Shown here one piece after another: positions 37,021-49,500 of a stretch of DNA of 64,000 nucleotides (position 1 is the first letter of the stretch; every line of letters begins with the position of its first letter). The notes under the pieces were generated by a model, which was not told where the DNA came from, did not search any database, and worked only from the letters and a program-made list of their open reading frames with translations. Both the position numbers and the translations under genes were made by a program. Source of the stretch: Hydractinia symbiolongicarpus (Eukaryota; Cnidaria; Hydrozoa; Anthoathecata; Hydractiniidae); contig NC_079885.1 in NCBI RefSeq assembly GCF_029227915.1, forward strand, positions 7,068,001 through 7,132,000, read 5' to 3'.

Positions 37021-40000
37021 ATGGATTTAGGGGTGCATGGTACACCTGAAACAACAATGGATTCCGATAGGCGCCTAAGAAATGATGGTGGTTTTGAAAG
37101 GACCAGAAGTTTTTCCTTTGAAGGAAATCAATGGAAACATTTTGTGGACAGCTCTATCAAATTGGAATGGAACGTGAGAACTATTTTTTTTAAATTATCT
37201 CGGTGTGTTGGAGGGTTTAGTTTATGGACATATTCAAAAAATATAGGCAGGATTTTTGCCAATTGTAAACATTGGTTCACATATAGGTGACACATGTGGG
37301 TGTCACCCACTCGATGGGGGTGAGTTCACGTATACAGATATGTGAACTCACCCACATCGAGTGGGTGACACCCACAATCACGGTATCCTCACCCGACTGA
37401 ATAGTTTTAGATAAAATCACCTGCATCCAGCAGTTTCACCTGTATTCAGAACAATATTTGGTCGACGTTACGATTAGAAAGATTTTCCTACTAATTTATT
37501 ATAATAAAAACAGAAAAATTAAAAATACGTACTTTCCCTGTATTATAGAGGTCACCCTTAGCCTTTCCACACGCAAAGAAGCTGGTCCCCAAGAACTTGT
37601 GAGGGTGTGAGTGTTTCGTTCTCGCCCCCTCGCCCCTCTTCCTGCGCAGATTGTTAAACTGACTTCGCTTCCTCCGTATTGACCTTGCATCAATAGATGG
37701 AAGACTTACCAAATTCGCGAAATGTGTGACAGAAAGATTTTGAGAAATACACCTGGGAAAGGTTTTTTCCGCCAATCTAGAAGTCTCAAATTCGTAACTT
37801 TTCCAAGGTTTCGTCTTACCACGGAGTCTCTATTCTAAGAATTATATACACCAGCAAAGCATATCAGTAGGGTATACCATGTTACATTTTTATCCCTGTG
37901 GCTGATTTGGTATTTCCAATAAAAATCTTGAATACATATTTGAAAAATAGAATAACAAAATTTTGTAATAGTGAAGTTTCCATCCTTGTAGTTTGTGTAC
38001 ACTATGAGATATAGCTTTACAAACTGAAACAAGAGAAATGATAAAAAAGTAACAAGTGTATATTGTTTATAAATATTTGAAAATTTATTTTTACAACTTA
38101 AAACTTGGTAGAGACAATTTCTAGGTTATTTTTTATGAAGTAAGAAAAATGATAAATCTGTAACAAAAAACATTACAAAATGTTAGGTTTTTATCTGAAG
38201 ATTGCGATTGGTTATTTTTTCATAAATCAATAAAAAACAACAGTTTCAACATTATGCTACAACAGGAAATAAAAATTATTCAGATTGAAACACCAAAATA
38301 ATGATAAATATGTAACTAAAATAAAGTTGTTGTTCTATACCCTACGTTAAATATGTTACTTTATTAATCAATAATTTAATGAAGAAATGGTGGTTCTAGA
38401 AAATCATCCTTTTAAGAAATTAACTGTGTAAGCTTTAAATAAGGTTTGTAAGAATAAATATTGGTGATAAACCTGTAACTTATGTGTAATTGATAAAAAT
38501 GTAACCTTGATTGCATTCTCGCTACTTATTTATCTGTATATTGATACAGAAACTAGGTTGGTGAACCTAAAAGACAATCCTGGGTGTTAATGGCCTTTAT
38601 TATTTCCAAACTTGTGTGATAGAAAAGTAACATGACTGAAGTCTAATTATATATCTATAAAAAATGTTTTATGTGTATCCTTATATGAGATATGCTTATG
38701 AATTTATTATATATTTCTTATGCATTAGTTATGTTACTTGTTTATCCCAATACAATCTTCTAGTTTTCCTCTGATTTAAAAAAAATTGACAGCTCAAGTG
38801 ATAGAATTATAATATTTTTTTACCTTTAATGACAAAAGTTAATTTATTAAAAGTCCTAAAAAAAATACCCTGCATATCTTTTTATCCCTAATTTGAATAA
38901 AATACACCTAAACTAATTACTACAATGTAATTAATTAATCAATGTAATTATTAGATTATAACTACAAATTTTGAGTCCAAAAAGTAACACACTCATAATA
39001 TTGCCCTTGTTACTTTGTTATCACATATCTTTCCAGGAATATTGTGGTTCTTTTCTTGTCTGATGCTATTTTTAGCTTCGAATAGGATCAAAGCAACCAG
39101 TTTTGAATGTTATAGTGCTACAAAATCATCTCAAAAAAACAAAAGAGATATCTAAGTAACAAAGTTCCTTTTTGTCAATTTCATTCCTAAGCTTAGATTT
39201 TGGAAGAAAAAAAATAACACATCAGATTTGTTACATTATCATCATTTTTTATACAAAGTTTCATGGAAATCAAGGAAATAATTTTTAAGTTATTGCTGAA
39301 AGATCAAATTTGGCACTTTTTGAATGTTCACATCCTTGCCTGTTTTTTGAACATGTCCTTATACTATATTATGCTATAACTTGTGTTGCAAATCTGGGCG
39401 GACTTGCCGTAGTTTAGTGGTTATATTCCCTTTGACGGCGATTCAATATGGGCGAGTGAATGTTACATTAGCCCTGGGTTAACCCAAGCCATATAAGGGA
39501 AATCTGGGAGATGGCACACTGTCTGGGCCATTCGATGTTGCAGGGAGTTGTCTGGTAGAGGGTGCACCCCAATTGGGTCTGTGAGCTCAAAATAAGCATT
39601 AAATACTCCAGGATTCCCTGTCTAAGCCATGGCCCCTCCTGGAAATAATAGACAGGGTATATCCCTCGAAAATTGTAAGGCTAGCCATAGCATATATCGT
39701 CCTTATTACATAATTAAAGTCAAGGAAAACTGCTTAACTCGGTATCTTTGCAATCACAGTATTTTTATCACATTTGACAGGAGAAATCAGAAACGGGATT
39801 CTTAGTCAGTACTTTACGTTGTCGGGAAATGAATTAGATTTCCTTCTGCTTTATAATGTTTTGCTTAATCTCAGAACGTGCCCATCTTAAGACTAGCCTA
39901 GCCACAATCTTCAGACATAAGAACCTTCATAAGTTATGCTAGCTACAATTTTTTATGTGTTCAAAGAATGACCTGGCCAATCTTAGGACAGCACTTCCAA

Positions 40001-43000
40001 ATTTGTTTTCTTTTATAAACTTCAAATATAAAAATAAAAATTTCTGTCTTGCAAATAGAGCTCACTAAAAAGATCTAAAGAGTGTGTTTGAAGAAGAGCT
40101 TAACCTGGTCTCCTACCCTATCTTGTGACACCCTGCCCAGTGTTATGACTGACCAGCCAGTCTTAGGAATGGGCTTTTTTAAGCAGCGTCCTAGCTATAC
40201 TATAGTCCAGGATTTGTTGGAACTTTTATTGCTTTTCTGAGAATTTTATTATAATTTAGAAGTTACCTGGTAGACCGGTTGTTCTGGGGTAACAAAAACA
40301 TAATCAATAATGCTTAAATTATAGTTTGAAGCATTCCAAAACCTGTGTGTAAAAATTATTATCGGCTAAAGTCTATTCAATTTCCATTTTATATAACATA
40401 TTGACCTCGATTACTGTATCTCAAAAGGTTTTGTCACAGTAAAAAAACTTGAATCTATGTTCACTAACTAGAAAGTTGGAAATTCAGTTGTTCTTGTTGT
40501 AACGATTGATGTGTGGCTGAATCACATAACTGATCGCATTTACAGTACATATTTAAAGCTAGGAGGAAAGTGTTGACTTACTGAAAATGTTTTTTATATT
40601 TATCGAGCATATTGTATCAAATGAAGTCTATACCAACAAACTTTCTCGACAAAGTTTGCTCGTGGTACCATCACTGCACATCTGCCATTTAGTCAAAGTT
40701 ATGTACAGGACTGTTGGGATTAAAGGCTCTATGTCCTGTTGTTAATAAACCGTTGATAATCTCTTTGCCTTCTAAGATCCTGTTTTATGATTTTTAAACG
40801 ATCTATAGAGATCTTTTCATTTTCTTCGATCTTGTCTTGTTATTTTTGTGACAAAGAATGCAGATATTTACATAATTGACAGTTGAATCTTTTTAGAAAT
40901 TGACAATTAGAAGCAATTTTAAATGAAATGATGTGTTTAATTTTTAATTTTTCAAGGTTTCAATTTTTAAAAACGATTTTTAAAAATTCCTTTCAGAAAG
41001 ATTAGAGATCATTTCAAATAAATTACTATACAAATTAAATCGATTATTTTTAAAACAATCATGGAGATAATCCCTTAGTACCTTGGGCAGTCCCGTGAAC
41101 AAAAAAATCTATGTGCAAGGTAATGGGTCTTTTTAATTCAAAATTTACCATGGTCACCACTTGTGTATAAATTAAATCATTGCAGAAAATGCTATATATT
41201 TAAAAGCATGTTGCTTTTCCTGCATTGAATTTTATTTTTATGCATTAAAATATTTTTTTGCAAATTACTTTATATTTTTTGTTTTATATAAAAATATACT
41301 TTTTCTATACAGTTTAATCTGAAAAGTCATTTCTATGTTCATGACCACCATTATTGTCCAACAGCATATTTTAATAGATTTGACTTAAAAGCTTATTTCT
41401 AACTATGGGCTAACCATGAGCTAACCATAGTGCACATGACGCGCTAAGACCTTAGCCAAAAGTGTGAACGTAAAAGTACCTGCTTAGCTCCTAGCTAAAC
41501 TCATTGTTAGCTCATCTTTAGCCGATTTTTTTAGATCAAATTTTTTTGATATTTTTTTTCCGGCTAACAGTGAGATAAGCTCACTTTCAGCAATCTTCAA
41601 AGGAAGCTGACAAGCAAAGCAAATTATTCTTTAGTTTATTTTCACATGTTTTCAAAAAAGGCAAAAAAGTTTTACTGCAACTGGCACAAAGCACGAACCT
41701 TACAATATAGAAAGAATATGTACAATTTTATTTAAAAAACATGCACAGTTTTTTGAAATATTTGAAAGAAAAAAGCTGTGCACATGCTTTTGATATTTGC
41801 TGGTTAACAAGTAGCTATATGTACATGAATTGTGATTGGTTTTAAAGATGGTTCCCTGTCACTCATTTATAACCCTTTATTCACATCCTAAAGCCTAAAC
41901 AAACGCAGAAATAAGGAAAAAATGAGAAAGTGCCAGGGTTTTCGAACGCTTGAATATGGCTTAGGCGGCTAGTATATTATGTTGAATTATTTTTAAAAAA
42001 ACAATTACTCGTACAGAGATAGATTTGGGAAATGTGTCGAATTTTTTTAACTTTGTTGAGAAGGCATTAATTTCATGGTAATTGTTTTTGGCTATGAGAG
42101 TCAATGTTAGTGGTACATAAATATTACTTAACAGGATCACATGCTAAAAAAAGACTGGAGCTAATCTGAAATTTTTAACGAAGAAGATTGAACCAGCCGT
42201 AAATGTGGCATGGAAAACAAATATTTTAAAAAACGAAATCTTGGGTTACATGAACTTTTAACGAAAAATGAATATGCCATAGGGAATTTATCATGAAAAT
42301 CTTCCAAGTAAGTACCTAGGGATCCTTCTAACAAATAAAAATATGTATGCAAACAATATCTTTGTTTTCAAGTTTTGTTTTTATAACCTACTCCAATATT
42401 GTCTGCTAATTATTTGTTTGTTTTTCTCTCACTATCTGGACAATCACTTTGGAGACAAGTTCTGTGCTTATTTTAAAATTGTATATGAGTTTTCAATTTC
42501 AGGCAAGTTCAATGGGAGTGTGCAGAAATGGTAGACTAGCTGTAGTTGCTGCGTAAGTCATTCTTTTCTGTAGTTAAAATTAAATAATTTATAGTGTTAT
42601 TGCAGTTGCTTATTTATTTTTTAACTATTCAAAATATCCTAATTCTGTTTCTGTATCATATGAATGGGCAAAGTATTATAAACACTCATGTGTTTTATGC
42701 ATGTATAAAAATTTTCCTGGAAAAGTGTGAAATATAATAGATATTTTAAAAAAGTCAAACTTTTGCCATTTTCTGTGTTTCTGCCTTTAAAGACTCAGAT
42801 ATATAAAAATATTTTAATATCTTTGTTTTTAACGTTAACAAAAAACTTTTATAGGAGACGTGGCTTTCTAGTTGTTAACTTTGACAATCCAACAAAGCCA
42901 AAGAAGATCATTTGCAATAACAAATGGGAGCCTGGTGCCTTGGAATGGAACCCCCATCAGTCCAGTGAAGATTTGTTTGCGTCAGTGGTAAAAAGATTAT

Positions 43001-46000
43001 AAAATTGTGAAAAATGCAAATATTGTGGGGAAGCAGTTTTGTAAAAAAGTCTTTTCTTTTTTTCTTTTTCTTTTTCTGTAAAAAAAGGATTGTGTAAAAT
43101 TAGCCTGATAATCACCTTTTGTTGGTGTAAATCTTAAGGTTTATTGAAGCTGTTTGAATGTTTTTACTTTTCAACTTAAAATGGAGTTCTAAACAGCATA
43201 ATGCTGAAACATTCTATATTATAATACCTGTATACGTCTGTCCGTCACGCAAAATGGTACCCCAAGTAGCAAGACGCGCTGAAAGCGGTATGAAAAGACC
43301 ATGTGAACCCGTTGATTTTTCCATGGGCCACCGACTTTCTTCTATATTGTTTTACATAATTATTTCTATAAGTTCAAGTTCTTTCATTTTCATTGGCTAA
43401 CAGATTTGTTAAATCTAATCTATTTAGGTTAACCAAAAGATTGAAATATGGAATATAAACGAACTTTCAAATGAAAGCCCTCGAATTGTTTTATCTGGCC
43501 ATACTCGCACAATCAGGTAATTATCATTTGCCAGCAAGTTTCTACCCTAAATTTATTCAAAAATCAAGATGCTGTAAAACCAAAACATTTCCAGTGTTTT
43601 TATGTCCAAAAATGTAGTTCAAGAAACTCTTCAACACTTTATAACAAATCTTTTAAAATATTTAATTTCTATGTTTTTCTCACATAAGTTCTATACTTTG
43701 TATTCAGTGATATAAATTGGAACTATTATGAACCATCATCATTGTTGACTTGCTCAATGGACACATACATTAATTTGTGGGACATTAGGTAACGCATACA
43801 TATATTTGTAAAGAAACATAATTTATTGCATAAGTTCATAAAAACAAATGGTAAATAATACATAATTTATAATTAAAAAGATCTTTTTTGTTTTGAAATC
43901 TAGATTTTTTTGTAGCAGTATAGTTAATATTATACTTGTTTACCCTACCAAAAATGGTTTCTTAAGGCAAAGCAGGAAGCCAGCAAGTACTTTTACAACA
44001 GTGGCTGGATCTTCGCAAGTTAGATGGAACCATAAAAATAAGAACTTGTTTGCTAGTGCCCATGATGGTGATGTGAGGATATGGGATATAAGGGTAAGAA
44101 AGTGGTTGTTGCTAGTGTAAACTAGTAATCTTTAATTTTTTTAGCAGCTTTTAAGGTATATAAATTATGTAATGCTTAAATTTGTTTATTGTTCATCGTG
44201 AAAGTACTACAACGTTTGTTATAATATTTTATATTTTACACGAAGGGACAAAGAAGAGAAAAGCCTTAAATTTTATTTTTATTTACCTTAAATTAAATTT
44301 AAAATTCCCAAGTTTTCACAGAGCTCATATTTTTAGTTTCTGCCTTTAAAGAAGATTGGCAAAAATAGGAATTCCAGATTTCTGAGCATTTAATTACATT
44401 TAATTTGAGTGAGTTATTGCACAAAAAATTACATAACAGATTAAAGCATTTATATTTTTTTAAACTCCTGTGTTGACAGGGCAATTTCCCCTGTATAATT
44501 ACCCCCCCTGCGAAAACAATTCCCAGAATAACTCCGCCTGGATAATTCTCCAGATAACTCCCATTGGATTTGACACACTATAATTTAATTCAAAGACTTC
44601 ACAACATTCCACATTTCTGTTTAAAACTTTAAAATCATAATAAATCACTTAAAATGTGTTTATTAATGTCCCAGTGCTGATAGTTGTCACTGAGCTGTAG
44701 TAACTAAAACATACAAGGTAATTTTTTTTGTTTTGCTTGGCATTTAGCTACTTAGGTAAAATTTGCTTATATTTTTAGAAAGGAAACATACCATCAGTTT
44801 ACATAGCTGGTCACTTGTCTAAAATTCATGGATTTGATTGGTCACCACAGAAAGAAAGTTATTTTGTTACCGCTAGCAATGATTCTACAGTCAAGGTTTA
44901 CAAACTTCTCATTCTTTTTTTTATGTCATTTAGGTTTTCTGTGAAATATCATTTGACTCATCTTTATGTTTTCGTTTAATTTGTTTTTTCTAGTTTTGGG
45001 ATATGAATTCTCCAAAACAACCACGTGCATCTATAAACAATGGCGCCCCTGTCTGGAAAGCAAGATACACGGTAATTGCATTAGCATACATCTGCAATAT
45101 AAACTGCAATATAAAATTTTTGTATTGAGAATATAGGAATATAGTGTCATTTGATCTTCTTGAAATTTCTTCAGCCATTTGGTAATGGACTTGTAACCGT
45201 TTTGGTACCACAATTGAGAAGGAGTGAAAATAGCTTATTTTTGTGGAACACATCCGAGTTTAAAACTCCTATCCACAAGTTTGATGGTCACACTGATGTT
45301 ATTTTAGAGTTTCAATGGCGACTTCAACAAATCGGTATGTCTCGTTTTCTCGGCTTGTTTGTTCACCTTTTGTGATTTTCCACATGCTAGCTAATCTAAA
45401 TATCATTCATTAGATGCATCGTCCTGGTTATTTTGTGCTATTTTATATATTTTTTTAAATTTAAATATCTTTGCAACTGTTTGCTTAAACACATGATGCA
45501 TAATGATAATGACTGCCTAACTTGATATACTAATAATAATATGAATTCTTAAAAGTATGTTTCATATACTCATGGTCAAAAATATACTCATACTTCGCTT
45601 TTTGCAATTGATAACAATCAATTTTCAAGCTCCATGCCATTAAGTTTTCAAGATTTTATAACTAACTATTGTGATATTCCTGTTGATTACATGATAATGT
45701 GAGATAGCAAGGGAAGAGTAATTATTAGATAATAAACCAAAAATCAATTAAAATATAGTCCATAATGACAAAAAATAGATCAAAAATTAAGATTAACATT
45801 TGTCGAACTTTACAGTGTGCACTTGTTAAAAGTCATGATAAATTTGATTGGCTGCCTCGCTAATGTACACCTTACTAATGTAGGCTTTGCTAACATGACT
45901 TGCAGAAAGTTGTCTTACTTAGTCAGTTTTAAATATTTATTTAAGTGACTTATATTCTATAATTTTTTATGTTGCTGTTTTAAAAATATAAATACAAATA

Positions 46001-46490
46001 TAATCATGCAAGTACAAAAAAGAGTTGTGTGTACTTTTAAATGCTTGCTGCTATACTTTTTAAAACGGTTTAGGAGAGTTTGGCAATAGGAAACATTTGG
46101 ACATATCCAGCACATTATATCTTTCTTTTTGTTTGGTCAGTCTTAATAAACATAAACTTTGATTTACTTAGCATAGTATATTAAATATATTTTGGTATGA
46201 ATCAAATAACCCTCACCAATGCACTTAGTTCAGAAACTGTAAAAATCATGTATGAGTCATAATTATTTACATGACATTCAGCAAATCTTTTTGATCACCT
46301 AAAGGTTGTCTGACTTCAAAACATCCATTGGTGCCTGCTGAGTTATCCTCAACATTTAAATTTTTTTAGGTGACCAAAATGAGTACCAGCTTGTATCTTT
46401 ATCAAAGGACCAAACACTGCGGTTGTGGCGAGCAGACAAAAAAACTGTCCAGGTAAGTAGAATTGTCATATTGAATAAACAGTCTGTTGA

Positions 46491-46524
<34 letters not shown>

Positions 46525-49500
46525 GAAAAATATACCAGTTTGAGAAATTGAGCTAGAATTTTTGTTATAATTTTTACACACACAGTGTAAAAGAGTTCTT
46601 TTAAAACTACATTTTTTAAGTAGGCATTTTTTTTTTCGTTCAACTACTTTCAATCGCTATTTGAATTGATTTATAATTAGCAAATAAGCAACACTGAGTC
46701 ATAGAATTAGCATTACTACGGCTAACCTTTGAAAAAAAATACAAAAAAACTTAAATTACCTAAATACTATTAATGAGCATTGACTTTAAAATTCACTTAG
46801 AAATATATTTAAGATATCTATATTATAATACCCGTATACATCTGTCCATACCCTAATGGTAGCTTAGCTGCGCAAGTAGCGAGACGCACGCAATAATGCG
46901 GTATAAAAAGAACGGGCGAACCCGTGGATTTTTCCTTGGGCCGCCGACTAGTTATATAAATTCTGTTAAGGAAAAAGTTCTAATAATTCTGAAGAAGTAG
47001 TTAAAGTTGATGTTTTAATTTAGGCTATTACCGGAGAATACGAAAAATTATTTAGCCACATACCTACAACGGTTGCATCACCACTTAGCCCGACACCATC
47101 TCTGGAAGGTGGAACATCAGTTGATACAACAACTATGAATAACAGCATGACAAAAGACAATACTTTCACCACATCACCTGTGTTGTCCTCCACTATGAAA
47201 GAAATGAGATTAGAATTGCGTATGAACCAAACGAACACGACAGAATCATCAGGGCAACCGTTGCTAATGACACAACCTCTGACATTACTGGATACCAAAC
47301 CACAAGGTCCTGTCTCGCCTCCCACAGGTAAGTGTGATTTAATTTCAAAAACTGATTGAAAACTAAAAAAGGAGGCATTTCTATGAATAATTTAACAGCC
47401 TTGTGCTATATTGAAAATGAGGTGTGCAAGAAAGACACAGTTTTGTATTTTTTATATATATCTTGTTTTTATTATTTTTAACTGACTGGTAGCCTTGTAG
47501 TAGAGTGTTCGCTTCCAGTGCTGTAATTTTTGCTTAGTGCTCAGCATGAAAATAGGATCGATATCTTAGTCGATTGGTGTTCTTGCACGACTTTCGTAGC
47601 TCAAATGGGAGCTTTAAATGCGTTAGGACTCCCTTCCTCTTGGAAAGCAGTACCAATAGGAACTGAAGAGGCTATCCTGGGTAAATAATTTCAAATAAAT
47701 AAATTTAATATAATTCTGTCAAAAGGTTTATTTTTTATAGTTGTTTCTCCTGATAGAACACTATCTCCGTTGAGTGGTAGAAAAACAGCCTTCCGTAAAC
47801 ATGGTGGTCAAACACAGCCTGTTGTTGATTCGACAACTGGGGATGTCATACACTCACAAACACTTCAACAGGAATTCTCTCTGATCAGTTTACATAATCA
47901 TCCTGTGTATAAAATAGAAAAGGTGGGTGTTTTCTTTTGCTGCAGCAAGGTATCAAAAATTGTTTTACTTCGTCTAAGCAAAAAAATAATGCATTATTTT
48001 GCTCCCACTAGATAAATTCTTCACTCTGTCGAACAGTTTTTTTTAAATCATTGGCAAAATGAAATAATACATCTGTAGTTGCGATAAAATAATATCCAGG
48101 ATTGATAAAAATCCTGAATGCAGGATTTTTGCGACCCAAAGATGTTAAATGTGTGTTTTGTGGAAAGTAAATTCACTCGTTAGATGGGTCCTCAATCTCT
48201 AGTTGAAAATATAACCCTGAAAATTCTTCTTGCAGGATTATTTTGTCCCAAAAGTGTTGAATTTTGTGTAACTTTATGACAAACTGATCACTTTTATTAT
48301 ATTGTTTTGGCTCCTTTAGGTTTCTTTTACATTTTCAAGAATGTGCAAGTAACTTTATTAATTTTTATTATTTCCAGATGGATTGGGAATATCGATTGTG
48401 TACAGTGTCTGCCAAAGTTGGTACACATCCAATCCGGCTACAGATAACATTTCCCCTTTCATATCCCGACAAAGTGGCTCCTAACTTTCAATTTGGTAAG
48501 GATTCCAAACTCGACGTCGAATCCAGAAAGAAAATTATTCAGGTGAATATAAAGAAGTTACCGTTAAATTTATATTTTTATTACAAAGCAGTTTCAGCGC
48601 TATCCCTTTGTTTAAAAAAGATTGGTAGAGAAATTTACTCTAACTGTTATTTTCCGCATCATAATTACAATGGATTCTTGACACAGATTTGATAGATGTC
48701 ATTTTTTAGTAACATGTATAACGCTTTTTGTGTCAGAGCAGTGCATTTGGAGCTATTAACTGACTGCACAATGCTAATTAAGGTACAGGCAAGCTAGCTT
48801 TAGCAGTATTGAATTTACGTCACATTTTTATGATTGGATATAGAATATCTATTGACATTAAACTTTTTTTTCTCTTAGGCTTTGTCTGAAGTGGCACAGC
48901 AGCATGTTAAGTTCAATCGGACCTGTTTGGAACCATGTTTGCGTCAACTGATAGCCCAAATTCAAGAGTTCAAGATAAAGGATTCCGTGGTGTGATTTTA
49001 TGCCTTTTTGGAGAGTCCTTTTCTGTATTTTGTGTTTCTGTACTTCTATTTTTGTTAGAAAAGTTTTTTCATTCTTATGTATTATAACGGAAACAGTTGT
49101 TAAATTCTCCCTATTTGAGAATCTCAACATTTGATGGTGTTTTTATCGGAACGATGTGGTTTTTGTATACTTTGATATTGTCGACACAATCTAGTTAATC
49201 TGGTCAACGAATGTTTTTTTGCATCATTAGAGAAGTGATGACAGCCTTACTCCACAGACGCCACCAGCAAACGCCATCAATTCATTCACTTTCAAACGAG
49301 CTGAGTTGGGATCCGATCCAAGTTATCAGGATTCAACTGTTCCATTCCCTCGGACGTGCGGTGCACGGTTTTGTGGTGTCGGAGGTAAGTGTTGAAAACT
49401 GCAGAATTTTTTCAAGCATTTTTTGTTATTAATTAATAGGGATTTGCTGACATTGCAATGGTCTGGCACCATTAAAAACAGTAAAATTAATTAGCAACAT

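Larger units (their letters stand above)
37174..42502. other. WDR59 intron 1 (5.3 kb)
   Basis: It contains the perfect-type hairpin 37296-37375, a dispersed TGATAAA-N3-GTAAC motif field (37880-39240), SINE family A copy 2 (39396-39688) and a GCTAA-rich inverted segment near 41400-41590. No additional exon was recognised. Confidence 0.6.
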
